Shown: positions 44,010 to 53,242 of the stretch, in pieces
Layout: each line of letters begins with the position of its first letter
How positions within the stretch are numbered: the first letter of the stretch is position 1
From: Candidatus Babeliales bacterium
GTDB taxonomy: Bacteria > Babelota > Babeliae > Babelales > Vermiphilaceae
Length of the DNA stretch: 64,000 nucleotides
Assembly: GCA_020050795.1 (NCBI GenBank)
Contig: JAGVKD010000021.1
Location: 97,796 to 161,795, forward strand
Reading direction: 5' to 3'
Translations under genes and position numbers: made by a program
Notes under the pieces: generated by a model
The model's input: the letters and a program-made list of their open reading frames with translations, nothing else
Database searches by the model: none
Told to the model about the DNA's origin: nothing

Positions 44010-44309
44010 ATGAAAAAAATGTTTTTGTTATTAGCGTTATGTTCATTAAGTGACATCGCTGCGCATGAAGAGAATGATATTCAACTGAATAGTGTGGTGA
44101 AAGGTCTCAAAGAACAGAAACAGGAGGACGAAGGTGTTGGACAAGATCTGCAAGATCTAAGGTATTTGGCTAACAAGAGGTTAGAAACCCACTTGTCCAC
44201 CGTGGATGAATGGGTAAAAGAACATCCACGCACAGGGCTCGCGCTCGCTTTTGTTGCGGGTGGCGCTTTAGTAGGTGTCGGTTGCCTAATTGAAACTCTC
44301 TATTCTTAA
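44010..44309 (+). CDS. Small exported protein, VDE-W/L-VK family member 1
   Basis: 99 aa: signal peptide (MKKMFLLLALCSLSDIAA), a short charged helix, then THLSTVDEWVKEHPRTGLAL leading into a Gly/Ala-rich hydrophobic segment to the end. The segment VDEWVKEHPR corresponds to VDELVKNNPR in the adjacent gene, so the two are paralogues. The arrangement of helix, K/N-x-P-R and anchor is like ElaB/DUF883 proteins, but those have no signal peptide. Ribosome site is weak. Confidence 0.6.
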   Translation: MKKMFLLLALCSLSDIAAHEENDIQLNSVVKGLKEQKQEDEGVGQDLQDLRYLANKRLETHLSTVDEWVKEHPRTGLALAFVAGGALVGVGCLIETLYS

Positions 44310-44324
44310 ATACAGGAATTTTTT

Positions 44325-44666
44325 ATGTTTATGAAAAAATTAGTGTTAATCACAGCGCTGTTTTCATTGAGCTCTATTTGCGCAATCGGAGAGGATAAGC
44401 CAGAGAATGATGCGGTAAAATATTTCAAAGAGCTAGCGCCAAAAGCGCAAAGCGCTGTGCAGAATTTTGCTAATTGGGCTGACGTACAATTGAAACAGGT
44501 AGATGAGCTGGTAAAAAATAATCCACGCAAAGCGTTGGTAATCTCAGCGGTTACGGGTGCCATTTTGAGAAAAACAACATTGGTAGCTGGCGCGGGCTAT
44601 GGATTGTATCAATTGACGCAAAGATCACCGCAAAATCCGGAAGAAGAAAAGAACTCTAATAACTAA
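44325..44666 (+). CDS. Small exported protein, VDE-W/L-VK family member 2
   Basis: 113 aa: signal peptide (MKKLVLITALFSLSSICA), helical region (YFKELAPKAQSAVQNFANWADVQ), LKQVDELVKNNPRKALVISAV then a hydrophobic anchor (about residues 80-97) and a polar tail rich in Asn and Glu. Paralogous to the gene 15 bp upstream. Followed by a terminator. Confidence 0.6.
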   Translation: MFMKKLVLITALFSLSSICAIGEDKPENDAVKYFKELAPKAQSAVQNFANWADVQLKQVDELVKNNPRKALVISAVTGAILRKTTLVAGAGYGLYQLTQRSPQNPEEEKNSNN

Positions 44667-44670
44667 AAGA

Positions 44671-44700
44671 AAGGGGCCCGAAAAAAGGGCCCCTTCTATT
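44671..44700. terminator. Bidirectional terminator
   Basis: AAGGGGCCC (44671-44679) and GGGCCCCTT (44687-44695) around a GAAAAAA loop, with T-rich flanks on both sides. It lies between converging genes and could serve both. Confidence 0.75.
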
Positions 44701-44716
44701 TTGTAACGTGTTTTAT

Positions 44717-45427
44717 TTAGTATGCGTAACGAGTTTCAAGATCATCTTCTGGTTGTTTGGTGTCTTGAAACCATTCGATAGTTTTGACAATGCCCAATCC
44801 AGCAAAAACAGTTCCAATGCCGACAGTTATTTTGCCACCCAACGTGAGGCGTGCAAATTGGCCAAAGAACGTTCGTTGGCTATCAGCAGCTTGGTGGAAT
44901 GTGTCATATATGGCGTCTGCGATGTCAGTTGCTTCTTGTGGTGCCGCACCTTTTGGTAATGCGCTCAAGAAGGAGCAACCTTTTTTTGCCAAAAATTCAA
45001 AGCATTCGAGAATTTCGAGAGGCAGTTGTTTGAGCCCATCAGCTATCGAACTTTTAATACCCCCATCTTTTATAAGGGTAAAAAGTGGGATTCGGTTTTG
45101 TGTGTCGGGCTGAATCATATAAAATTTGCTTAAAGCGGGAATAATAACCATTGGGTCATCGAATGACATGTCTAGAAGAGAGTGGTCAAATCCAAAGCCT
45201 TTTTGTTCTAAATCAGCGCGGTTTTCGCGTAACATTTCTTTTATGGCATCGCCTGCTCTTTGTGTAACGCGTGAGCCAATCCCTGGCGAGCTTTTTGTTT
45301 CCAAGGGAGCTTCTTCTTCGGAATCGGAATCCCAAGCTGAGCCTCGTGCTTTCTCCATGCACAAACTCATTGCGGGTGTGATGCATGCAATGCCAATCAC
45401 GAGTGCGAATAATTTTTTATGTAACAT
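44717..45427 (-). CDS. Exported protein with a C-terminal membrane segment, unknown
   Basis: 236 aa; signal peptide MLHKKLFALVIGIACITPAMS followed by an acidic stretch (DSDSEEEAP) and a mostly helical body. Near the end, GGKITVGIGTVFAGLGIVKTIEWF is a single hydrophobic segment followed by an acidic tail. It has the same plan as the small exported proteins on the other side of the terminator, but no sequence similarity that I would rely on. AAGGA lies 7 nt before the ATG. Confidence 0.6.
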   Translation of the reverse strand: MLHKKLFALVIGIACITPAMSLCMEKARGSAWDSDSEEEAPLETKSSPGIGSRVTQRAGDAIKEMLRENRADLEQKGFGFDHSLLDMSFDDPMVIIPALSKFYMIQPDTQNRIPLFTLIKDGGIKSSIADGLKQLPLEILECFEFLAKKGCSFLSALPKGAAPQEATDIADAIYDTFHQAADSQRTFFGQFARLTLGGKITVGIGTVFAGLGIVKTIEWFQDTKQPEDDLETRYAY

Positions 45428-45439
45428 GAGTATCCTTTT

Positions 45440-45610
45440 TTAGTGAGCAGGTTTAAGAGACTGTTTTTTATTTTGATTTTCTTTCCACCATTGGTATCCC
45501 CGGTAGATACCATAACAAGCAGCAGCCACAGCCACAACTGCTAGCACTTTGCGTGCGGTGCGGGGCGCGCTCAATCCCGGTGCTGAAGATGAATCCAGAA
45601 TGTTACGCAA
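45440..45610 (-). pseudogene. In-frame C-terminal part of the 45611-46036 gene, after a TAG
   Basis: Directly after the TAG that ends the upstream frame, the same frame stays open for 56 codons to TAA (45440-45442). It encodes a linker, then ARKVLAVVAVAAACYGIYRGYQWW, a membrane segment, and a polar tail. This is the part expected in this group of exported proteins, so the gene has probably been cut by a point change (or the TAG is read through). Only a TTG directly after the stop could restart it and the nearest AGGAAGG is 10 nt away. Confidence 0.6.
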
Positions 45611-46036
45611 CTATGTCGCACCTTCCTGGATCTCTTGGGCAAATTTTCCTTGCACTCCAATTTTTTTATTAACGTCTTCTATTTGACGTATTAACTTTAA
45701 AGCCTCTTCTTTTTCTGCGGCATCGAGGCCACGGAGCCATTTTTCCGTCTCATCGCGAATTTCGGGGTTGTCCCAAGCTGCTTTGATCTTTCTTAACTCG
45801 TTCATGTAGGCGAGTTGTACGGCAACATAATCTTGATTGGGACTTTCTCCTGTTGCGGGAGAATTGTGTTCTATTTGCCACTTCATCGCCTTCATTGCTT
45901 CAACAAGGACCTCGAATGTGACATCGCCATAGTCTTTGCTGTCATGGCTCCCGAATGGTTCGTCGAATGAGTCCCTATCCATGCCGTAGCTTGTGAATGA
46001 AGTGGCTGCAAAAAGTAAGATCAATAATTTTTTCAT
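45611..46036 (-). CDS. Small exported helical protein, cut by an in-frame TAG
   Basis: 141 aa to TAG at 45611-45613. ATG 46036 follows AAGGAGG. Signal peptide (LLILLFAATSFTSYG), then a helical, charged body (EVLVEAMKAMKWQIEHN; MNELRKIKAAWDNPEIRDETEKW; AAEKEEALKLIRQIEDVNKKIG). Without the region after the TAG it has no membrane segment, unlike its neighbours. Either this is a shortened, soluble periplasmic form or a recent nonsense allele. No family recognised. Confidence 0.6.
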   Translation of the reverse strand: MKKLLILLFAATSFTSYGMDRDSFDEPFGSHDSKDYGDVTFEVLVEAMKAMKWQIEHNSPATGESPNQDYVAVQLAYMNELRKIKAAWDNPEIRDETEKWLRGLDAAEKEEALKLIRQIEDVNKKIGVQGKFAQEIQEGAT

Positions 46037-46196
46037 GAGCCTCCTTGTGATACATGATTTTTTTCCGTGTCCGCAAAGTATAGAATGCCTATAATTTGTG
46101 TCAAACCTTGTTTGAGAACAAGTGGCTAAAAGTAGCCATTTTTGATACAATGATAAGCATTAGATGCGGGGTTACGAAGGTTGGAGGTTTTGTTTG

Positions 46197-46940
46197 ATGT
46201 CTCAGGCGATACTATCTTTTGATAAAGTGCATATTAGTGTTGGTAAAAAGCCAGTGATTGAGCAACTTGCTCTGCATGTTGGTCCTGGTGAAGTCCATGC
46301 AATTATGGGGCCCAATGGGTCTGGTAAAAGCACGCTAGCTCATGCGCTCGCGGGCCATCCTGCCTACACAATTCAAGAGGGCGATGTGCTTTTTGAAGGG
46401 CAGAGTATTCTGACTTGGTCTGCAGACAAACGTGCGCGTGCGGGCATCTTTTTGGCCTTCCAGCAACCACCATCGATTCCTGGATTATCAGTGTTCACTT
46501 TTTTGCACGAAGCTCATGCCGCAGTTACCGGGCAGCGGGTATCGGTCACTGACTTCGAACGACGTTTGCGCGAGACCATGGCGGAACTTTCTATTGATCC
46601 GGCATTCGTCTATCGTGATTTGAATGATGGTTTTTCCGGTGGCGAAAAAAAGCGCTTTGAATTGCTCCAAATGGTTTTGCTAGAACCTAAACTCGTTATT
46701 CTCGATGAAATCGATTCAGGTCTTGATATTGATGCGCTCAAATTAGTGGCCAACGGCATCAAGCATGCGCAGCAAAAAAATCCTAATCTAGCATTAGTGA
46801 TTATCACACACTACCAACGCATCCTCCATTATCTCACGCCCGATTACGTGCACATTCTGTGCAAGGGGCGCATTGTCCGCTCTGGTGATGCAACGCTTGT
46901 TGATGAACTTGAAAAGCAGGGATACGATGACTATCGTTAA
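46197..46940 (+). CDS. sufC: Fe-S cluster assembly ATPase SufC
   Basis: ABC-type ATPase of the SufBCD scaffold complex. 247 aa from ATG 46197, which has GGAGG 8 nt upstream. Walker [10 protein letters not shown] (residues 38-46), [13 protein letters not shown] (Q-loop; the QxPxxIPG form is typical of SufC), [13 protein letters not shown] (signature), [16 protein letters not shown] (Walker B and D-loop), and IITHYQRIL (switch His). Overlaps sufB by 14 bp. First gene of a rightward suf operon. Confidence 0.95.
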   Translation: MSQAILSFDKVHISVGKKPVIEQLALHVGPGEVHAIMGPNGSGKSTLAHALAGHPAYTIQEGDVLFEGQSILTWSADKRARAGIFLAFQQPPSIPGLSVFTFLHEAHAAVTGQRVSVTDFERRLRETMAELSIDPAFVYRDLNDGFSGGEKKRFELLQMVLLEPKLVILDEIDSGLDIDALKLVANGIKHAQQKNPNLALVIITHYQRILHYLTPDYVHILCKGRIVRSGDATLVDELEKQGYDDYR

Positions 46941-48297
46941 TCGTGCCCAAAAACCCAAGGGATTTTTTCAAACACCTAAGGGATTGAATCGAGAAATTGT
47001 CACACGCATTTCGCAAGAAAAAAATGAACCAGGTTGGATGACCGATTTCCGTTTGCGTGCGCTCGACGTTTTTGAAAAACTGCCATTGCCATCATGGGGT
47101 GCAGATCTTTCTGAGCTTGATATCAATGATATCTACTACTATGTCAAACCGCTGGAAAATCAGCATACTTCTTGGAATGAGATTCCTGATCAAATAAAAA
47201 ATACATTCGATAAACTTGGCATACCGCAAGCAGAACAAAAATTTTTAGCGGGTGTTGGTGCGCAATATGAATCAGAGGTGGTTTATAAAAAACTCAAAAA
47301 AGAGTGGCAAGATAAAGGTGTCGTCTTTTCTGATTTGAGCACTGGGTTGCGTGATTATCCTGAGCTATTTAAAAAATATTTTTCTACCGTGATTCCGCCC
47401 CATGATAATAAATTTGCTGCACTCAATGCTGCGGTGTGGAGTGGTGGAAGTTTTGTGTATGTGCCGCGTGGTGTGCATATTGATATGCCATTGCAAGCAT
47501 ATTTTCGCATCAATGCAGCAAGCATGGGTCAATTTGAACGCACATTGATTATCGCCGAACCGGGCAGCTTTGTGCATTATGTGGAAGGGTGCAGCGCGCC
47601 ACTCTATCGTAAATCTTCCTTGCACAGCGCAGTGGTTGAATTGATCGCTTTAGAAGGTGCACATATTCGTTACACCACCATTCAAAACTGGTCGAACAAT
47701 GTGTATAACCTAGTGACCAAGCGTGCCGTTGCGCATAAAAATGCCACTGTTGAATGGATCGATGGAAACTTTGGTAGCAAGGTTACTATGAAATATCCGT
47801 GCATTATTCTGAAGGAAGAGGGCGCGCACGGACAAATAATTTCGATTGCAGTTGCGGGTAAGAACCAGCATCAAGATGCTGGTGCAAAAATTATTCACCT
47901 AGCACCGCATACCACCTCGAACGTGCTTTCAAAATCAATTTCTAAAGATGGTGGTCGTTCTTCATATCGCGGTTTGTTAAAAGTTTCCAAGAACGCACAT
48001 CATGTGAAAGCAAAAGTGCAGTGTGATGCATTGTTGCTTGATGCGGCATCACGTTCAGACACCTATCCAACGGTGGATGTGAACAATGAAAAAGTGGACA
48101 TTGGACACGAGGCATCGGTCAGCAAGGTGAGCGAAGAGCAACTCTTTTATTTGCAAAGTCGTGGACTGAGTGAGCAAACGGCGCGTGCTATGATTGTGAA
48201 CGGTTTCATTGATGCATTTGTGAAAGAATTACCGATGGAATACGCGGTTGAGATTAACCGTTTGATCGCCATGGAAATGGAAGGTTCAATTGGATAA
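46927..48297 (+). CDS. sufB: Fe-S cluster scaffold subunit SufB
   Basis: 456 aa core of the SufBC2D scaffold. Landmarks: [25 protein letters not shown] near the N-terminus, [36 protein letters not shown] (conserved Cys), and [27 protein letters not shown] at the end, with the Glu and His that take part in cluster assembly. ATG 46927 starts inside sufC. It corresponds in length to the usual 450-490 aa. Confidence 0.95.
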   Translation: MTIVNRAQKPKGFFQTPKGLNREIVTRISQEKNEPGWMTDFRLRALDVFEKLPLPSWGADLSELDINDIYYYVKPLENQHTSWNEIPDQIKNTFDKLGIPQAEQKFLAGVGAQYESEVVYKKLKKEWQDKGVVFSDLSTGLRDYPELFKKYFSTVIPPHDNKFAALNAAVWSGGSFVYVPRGVHIDMPLQAYFRINAASMGQFERTLIIAEPGSFVHYVEGCSAPLYRKSSLHSAVVELIALEGAHIRYTTIQNWSNNVYNLVTKRAVAHKNATVEWIDGNFGSKVTMKYPCIILKEEGAHGQIISIAVAGKNQHQDAGAKIIHLAPHTTSNVLSKSISKDGGRSSYRGLLKVSKNAHHVKAKVQCDALLLDAASRSDTYPTVDVNNEKVDIGHEASVSKVSEEQLFYLQSRGLSEQTARAMIVNGFIDAFVKELPMEYAVEINRLIAMEMEGSIG

Positions 48298-49387
48298 ACA
48301 GCTTCAAAAAGCACAACACATTTTCGCTCAGCTTCCATTGCCAACACGCGCAACTCACGCATGGCGTTTTGGCGTGCAACCACAAGAAGTTGTTCTTCAA
48401 CCAACCGACAAGCAGCCATTTTTTAAAAAATTATCCAATGGAATCATAGCGTGTGATCTGCATACCTTTGCGCAGCAGTTCCCTGAAAAAATGCATCATG
48501 TGCTCCATAATAATTTTTGGCAGAAAGAAAAATATGCTGCATTGGTGGAAGGCTTTTGGCAGCGTTCACTTGTGGTGCTTGTTCCCGCAAGCGTGCAATC
48601 TGAAGAGCCAATCGTGCTGCAAGAATTGTTGCAAGATCATATGGGAGATCAGCTGATTGAAAAAATCAGTGTGATTGTTGAACCGGCAGCATCTGTTATT
48701 GTTCACGATCTTCTTTCTTATCAGCATCAGCAGGTTTTTCGTGCGATTGATTATATCGTGCAAGATAGTGCGCAGTGCGCTGTAGTCTATCATCAGAATG
48801 TATCGCGCAGTACTCTCTTGTTTGAATATGCCACGGTGTTTGCCCAAGCAAATGCACACATTTCTTTTGAATGTGTGATAAGTGGCGCTCAGCAATCAAA
48901 ATGGTGGCCATCATTTTATCTGGTAGCACAGGGGTCACGTATTGATGTTTCTGGTGCCTATGTGCTTGGTGGCAATCAGCAGTGCGATATCATTTCATTG
49001 CAGCATCATGAGGCGCAGAATGCCGTATCCCATGTGAGCATTAATGGAGTGGTCGCAGATCACGCCCATGCGGTGTATCAGGGGATTGTGCATATTGCAA
49101 AAAATGCATCAGGTACTGAAGCTTGCCAGCAAAATAAAAATATCTTATTGCATGAAACGGCAAAAGTGCATTCGGTTCCAAGCCTGGAAGCATTGAATAA
49201 TGATGTGCAATGTGGGCATGGCAGTGCGATTGGGCACTTTGATCAAGAGCAGCTTTTTTATCTCATGGCCCGGGGACTGCCTGAACCGGGAGCCAAAAAG
49301 CTGGTATTGGAATCCTTCCTGTTGGGTGGGATCTCCGTAGCGAAGCTCAGGTCTGTTATCTTGCAATTAGTTACTGACTTGGCCTAA
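48290..49387 (+). CDS. sufD: Fe-S cluster scaffold subunit SufD
   Basis: 365 aa partner of SufB; the two form the heterodimer that SufC acts on. Similarity to SufB is restricted to the C-terminal beta-helix, as usual for Suf[36 protein letters not shown], followed by the [30 protein letters not shown] box. TTG 48290 overlaps the sufB stop by 8 bp (GGAAGG upstream), which implies coupling; no ATG is available nearby. Confidence 0.92.
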   Translation: MDKQLQKAQHIFAQLPLPTRATHAWRFGVQPQEVVLQPTDKQPFFKKLSNGIIACDLHTFAQQFPEKMHHVLHNNFWQKEKYAALVEGFWQRSLVVLVPASVQSEEPIVLQELLQDHMGDQLIEKISVIVEPAASVIVHDLLSYQHQQVFRAIDYIVQDSAQCAVVYHQNVSRSTLLFEYATVFAQANAHISFECVISGAQQSKWWPSFYLVAQGSRIDVSGAYVLGGNQQCDIISLQHHEAQNAVSHVSINGVVADHAHAVYQGIVHIAKNASGTEACQQNKNILLHETAKVHSVPSLEALNNDVQCGHGSAIGHFDQEQLFYLMARGLPEPGAKKLVLESFLLGGISVAKLRSVILQLVTDLA

Positions 49388-49460
49388 TTTCGCTATTTTT
49401 TTATTTTTCATTATCCTAAAAATTAGCACTAAATACCGTAGAACACGAAGGAATCGCATT

Positions 49461-49793
49461 ATGAAACAGTTATTGATTGTTTCGGGTTTAGTAATGAGCA
49501 TTACCATAAACGCTATGAATGATGAGCAAGGGGCACAACCTTCCTATCTAAAGCCTGCCGAAGGGGCAACTCCGCTTGTAATCTCTGACGAGGTTCAAGG
49601 CATGCCGGAGAGGTATAGTTTGAAGAGAAAGCCCAAGGCTTCTAAAGGATGGCGGACAGCAGTTGATCATTCTTTAGAAAAATTTCATGAGGCGCGTTGG
49701 AATAGAGACGTTAAAGCTCTAGAAACTTTTATGGCGGAATCAGAAAAAGAAGCTCGGGCTCTAGCAGCTTTGGCGGCAAGCAAAAAAAAATAA
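49461..49793 (+). CDS. Small exported protein inside the suf operon
   Basis: 110 aa, not recognised. Signal peptide (LLIVSGLVMSITINA), a polar region (KPAEGATPLVISDEVQGMPERYS), a basic stretch (LKRKPKASKG) and a helical, Ala/Lys/Glu-rich end. No Cys in the mature part and no metal motif. It lies between sufD and sufS with 73 and 13 bp gaps on the same strand, so it is likely co-transcribed, although an exported protein has no obvious role in cytoplasmic Fe-S assembly. No C-terminal membrane segment is seen. Confidence 0.6.
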   Translation: MKQLLIVSGLVMSITINAMNDEQGAQPSYLKPAEGATPLVISDEVQGMPERYSLKRKPKASKGWRTAVDHSLEKFHEARWNRDVKALETFMAESEKEARALAALAASKKK

Positions 49794-49806
49794 GTAATAA
49801 AGAGTT

Positions 49807-51024
49807 ATGAAAAGCGTACGAAATGATTTTCCTATTCTTGCTCAAAGAGTGAATGGCAACCGGTTGGCCTACGTGGATAATGCATCTACGAGTCAAAAGC
49901 CACAGGTTGTTTTGGATGCCGTTCGTACGTTTGAAACTGCCTTTAATGCAAACATCTATCGGGGTGTGCATTCGTTTGGTGAAGAAACAACTCAGCAGTA
50001 TGAAAATGTCCGTGCCCAGGTTGCACGCTTTATTGGCGCGGCTGATGCTAGTGAAATTATCTTTACCAAAGGCACCACTGAAAGTATCAATTTTATTGCC
50101 ACCGCATGGGCTCTCAAAAACCTGCAACAGGGTGATGAAATTGTACTGACACAGTTGGAACATCATGCCAATTTGATTCCGTGGCAACAGGTTGCACAAA
50201 AAACTGGCGCCAAACTCCTTTTCATTCCCGTTAATAGTGACGGATCTCTTGATTATTCTACTCTCGACCAACTCATTACTCCGCACACTAAACTCGTGGC
50301 AATAAGCCATGTTTCGAACGCGCTCGGTACACATGTTGACGTTGTGCGTATTGGCACACATGCCAAAAAAGTGGGGGCAAAAATGCTGATCGATGCGGCG
50401 CAATCAGTGCCACATCAACGTATTAATGTCCAGCAACTAGGCTGTGATTTTCTCGCATTCTCAGGGCACAAAATGCTTGCGCCAACAGGCGTGGGTATTC
50501 TCTATATCAAAAAAGAATTGCATAATGCCGTTGAGCCCTATCAGTTTGGTGGCGGCATGGTATTCAATGTTGGTTGGCAGGAATCCACATGGGCCCAAGC
50601 GCCTCAAAAATTTGAAGCGGGGACACCGCCAATTGCGCAAGTAATTGGTTTGGGTGCTGCGATTGACTATCTTGAAAAGCAGGTTGATTTTGATGCCCTA
50701 CAAAGGCACGAGGCGCAATTATGTGCCCAACTCATTGATGGCTTGCAAAAGATCGCCCACATTCGAATTTTGGGGCCCATAGACGAGCTCAGACAGCAGG
50801 GTCACCTGGTGAGTTTTGTGGTTGACGGGGTGCATGCCCATGATGTTGCAGCATACCTTGATCAACAGGGGGTTGCCGTGCGTGCGGGGCATCATTGTGC
50901 TCAACCATTGGCACAAAAGCTCGGTTATGACACATCGGTACGCGCAAGTTTTTATCTCTATAACTCTGCGCAGGATGTGCAGCAATTACTTGATGCATTG
51001 CATTCTCTTTCGAAACACCTGTAG
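49807..51024 (+). CDS. sufS: Cysteine desulfurase SufS
   Basis: PLP enzyme that supplies sulfur for Fe-S clusters from cysteine, group II (SufS/CsdA). The PLP lysine is K222 in FLAFSGHKMLAPTG. The sulfur-carrying Cys is C364 in RAGHHCAQPL, the short-loop form that depends on a SufU or SufE partner. YVDNASTSQKP, YRGVHSFGE and HHANLIPW are other family boxes. 405 aa is the usual length. A SufU-type partner is encoded at 55995, outside this operon. Confidence 0.94.
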   Translation: MKSVRNDFPILAQRVNGNRLAYVDNASTSQKPQVVLDAVRTFETAFNANIYRGVHSFGEETTQQYENVRAQVARFIGAADASEIIFTKGTTESINFIATAWALKNLQQGDEIVLTQLEHHANLIPWQQVAQKTGAKLLFIPVNSDGSLDYSTLDQLITPHTKLVAISHVSNALGTHVDVVRIGTHAKKVGAKMLIDAAQSVPHQRINVQQLGCDFLAFSGHKMLAPTGVGILYIKKELHNAVEPYQFGGGMVFNVGWQESTWAQAPQKFEAGTPPIAQVIGLGAAIDYLEKQVDFDALQRHEAQLCAQLIDGLQKIAHIRILGPIDELRQQGHLVSFVVDGVHAHDVAAYLDQQGVAVRAGHHCAQPLAQKLGYDTSVRASFYLYNSAQDVQQLLDALHSLSKHL

Positions 51025-51066
51025 TGTTTTTATGCATGATTATGCATGCATAAAAGGGAGAGAAGC

Positions 51067-52518
51067 ATGGCACAATTTGATTATGATGTAATTGTTATCG
51101 GTAGCGGAGCGGCAGGATTAACCGCAGCAAAAACGGCCGCAGGTCTTGGCAAGAAAGTTGCCCTCATAGAAAAAAATAATGTTCTTGGTGGTGAATGTAC
51201 CTGGGGTGGGTGCGTGCCAAGCAAAACATTAATCAAGTCTGCCCTTGTTGGGCATCATATCAAACATGCAACTAAATTTGGATTAACGACTGATTGTTCA
51301 TTTGGCACAGAGAATCTGATGCCCTATGTTCGTTCTGTTATTAAAGAAGTCTATAAATCCCATACGCCTGAAATGATCAAAGCATTGGGCATTGATGTTC
51401 TCTCAGGAGCAGAGGCACAGTTTGTTGATGCGCATACGCTGCGTCTTGATACTCGTCCTGAAAATCGCACGGTTACTGCAAAAAAAATTATTATCGCCAC
51501 CGGTTCTCGGCCATTAATTCCAACTATTGAGGGGCTTAATTCTGTTCCCTTTTTGACCAACCGCAATCTTTTTCTTCTTGAAACGTTGCCGAAATCAATC
51601 TTTATTTTGGGTGGTGGCGTTATTGGTACAGAAATGGCCTCAGCAATGGGCAGGCTGGGGGTTGCCGTAACGGTCCTTGAAATGCAAAAGCGAATTCTGC
51701 CTAAAGATGATTCCGAGCTTGTTGAAATGCTTGTCCAAGCCATGAGAGCTGATGGCGTGGTTATTCGCACTGGATTTCGCGTAACGAAAGTTGCGCGAGA
51801 AAATGGCGATGTAGTAGTGACCGGTTTGGATAATAATGAACAAGAATTCACATTGCGAGCAGAAAAATTATTAGTTGCAGTTGGTAGAGCGCCAAACGTG
51901 GAATCTCTGAATCTTGAGGCGGCAGGAATAAAAGTTGTAGCCAAAGGTATTGAAGTAGATTCTCAGTTACGTACTGCTGCAAAAAATGTCTATGCCTGTG
52001 GTGATGTGGCTGGTCCATATAAATTCAGTCACATGGCATGGTATCAAGCGGTGACAGCCGCACGAAATGCGTGCATACCGTTTTTCAAAAAGCATGTTGA
52101 TTATTCACAAGTGATTTGGGCTACCTTTGCTGCACCAGAATTGGCAGCAGCGGGACTCACAGAACAAGAAGCGCGAGCGAAATATGGTGATATCATTAAA
52201 GTGTATTCACGTTCATATGGTGAATTAGATCGCGGGATTACTGATCGTATGGTTGATGGTACACTGAAGGTTATATGTGATGCGAAGGGATATATTATCG
52301 GTGCACACATGCTTGGCGAACGTGCAGGGGATGTGATTCACGAACTGCAAGTTGCAAAAGTGAAGGGCATAAAACTTGCTGCATTGCACGATGTTATTCA
52401 TGCATATCCAACGTATGCTGAATTAGTGTGGCATGTTTCGCGAAAAGCATATCTTGAGCAATTGGAAAATACATGGTATGTAAAACTGGCAAAAAGATTA
52501 TTTTTGCGTAATAAATAA
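51067..52518 (+). CDS. Mercuric-reductase/lipoamide-dehydrogenase-like flavoprotein
   Basis: 483-aa class I pyridine-nucleotide disulfide oxidoreductase. FAD motif IGSGAAGLTAAKTAAGLG, redox pair in GGECTWGGCVPSK (CxxxxC), NAD(P)-binding GGGVIGTEMASAMGRLG, and second FAD motif VYACGDVAGP. In the dimer-interface end, IHAYPTYAELVWH has Tyr where lipoamide dehydrogenase has the catalytic His (HPT-x-x-E), as in mercuric-reductase-like members, so ordinary dihydrolipoamide oxidation is doubtful. There is no N-terminal or C-terminal Cys pair of true MerA. Two VTT genes follow closely, an association known from genomes in which both are fused. ATG 51067 follows AAAAGGGAG. Confidence 0.85.
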   Translation: MAQFDYDVIVIGSGAAGLTAAKTAAGLGKKVALIEKNNVLGGECTWGGCVPSKTLIKSALVGHHIKHATKFGLTTDCSFGTENLMPYVRSVIKEVYKSHTPEMIKALGIDVLSGAEAQFVDAHTLRLDTRPENRTVTAKKIIIATGSRPLIPTIEGLNSVPFLTNRNLFLLETLPKSIFILGGGVIGTEMASAMGRLGVAVTVLEMQKRILPKDDSELVEMLVQAMRADGVVIRTGFRVTKVARENGDVVVTGLDNNEQEFTLRAEKLLVAVGRAPNVESLNLEAAGIKVVAKGIEVDSQLRTAAKNVYACGDVAGPYKFSHMAWYQAVTAARNACIPFFKKHVDYSQVIWATFAAPELAAAGLTEQEARAKYGDIIKVYSRSYGELDRGITDRMVDGTLKVICDAKGYIIGAHMLGERAGDVIHELQVAKVKGIKLAALHDVIHAYPTYAELVWHVSRKAYLEQLENTWYVKLAKRLFLRNK

Positions 52519-52525
52519 GGCATAT

Positions 52526-53212
52526 ATGAAGAAATATAAAAAGTTATTATTCTTTCTGGTGATAGTGGTTATTCCAATTACCGCGTATTTTCTTGGTCTG
52601 AAATCTTTTCTGACACTTGCCTATCTCAAACAAGCAAGCATCAAGTTGCATCAATCTGTTGAAGAGCATTATTGGTGGGTGGTTTTTTCATATATTGTTT
52701 CCTACTCATTATTTGTTGCAACGGCGATGCCGGGTGTATTGCTCCTGACATTATTGGGTGGCTTTTTGTTTGGTACAATCGGTGGCACATTATATTCTGT
52801 TGTTGGTGCTTTATGCGGCTCGTTAATTTTTTTCATTCTGATTCGTTATCTGTTGGTAGATTACGTCAAAAGCTGGAAGAGTGCGCGAATTGAACGTATG
52901 TGCCAACATGTCAAAGAAGATGGTGCAAGTTATCTTTTGTTACTCCAATTTCTTACCTTTGTTCCCTACTTAGTGATTAATACTGTTGCAGCAGTTGCCC
53001 ACGTTCCAATCTTTACCTTTATTTGGACAACCGTTGTTGGTGCTTTTCCGCTCTTGTTTGTGTATGCTTTTGCCGGGCGCAGATTGAGTACTATACAGTC
53101 ATTAGGAGACATTCTGAGTCCCGGAGTACTTATTATGTTTCTTCTGCTTGCGCTCATGGCGCTTGTGCCGGTTATTATCAAGCGGATCAAGCGAGAAGCA
53201 TTGGATTGGTAG
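52526..53212 (+). CDS. TVP38/TMEM64 (VTT-domain) membrane protein 1
   Basis: 228 aa, about six hydrophobic segments. The VTT (SNARE-associated/DedA-type) core is visible: PGVLLLTLLGGFLFG, GTLYSVVGALCGSLIFFILIRYLL in two neighbouring pieces, and LLLQFLTFVPYLVINTVAAVAHVP, matching the R-F-x-P-x-x-x-x-N pattern in altered form. Begins 8 bp after the flavoprotein and is paralogous to the next gene. DedA/VTT proteins are thought to move lipids or maintain proton motive force; the pairing with a disulfide flavoenzyme suggests a redox role. Confidence 0.83.
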   Translation: MKKYKKLLFFLVIVVIPITAYFLGLKSFLTLAYLKQASIKLHQSVEEHYWWVVFSYIVSYSLFVATAMPGVLLLTLLGGFLFGTIGGTLYSVVGALCGSLIFFILIRYLLVDYVKSWKSARIERMCQHVKEDGASYLLLLQFLTFVPYLVINTVAAVAHVPIFTFIWTTVVGAFPLLFVYAFAGRRLSTIQSLGDILSPGVLIMFLLLALMALVPVIIKRIKREALDW

Positions 53213-53242
53213 AAATGTGCTCAGCAATTAGTAGGAAAAATA

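Noticed and set aside
45611..45613. TAG reassigned to an amino acid, because two frames are interrupted by TAG
   Set aside because: TAG also ends HU, lepB and the Omp85 gene exactly at their expected C-termini, so it works as a stop.
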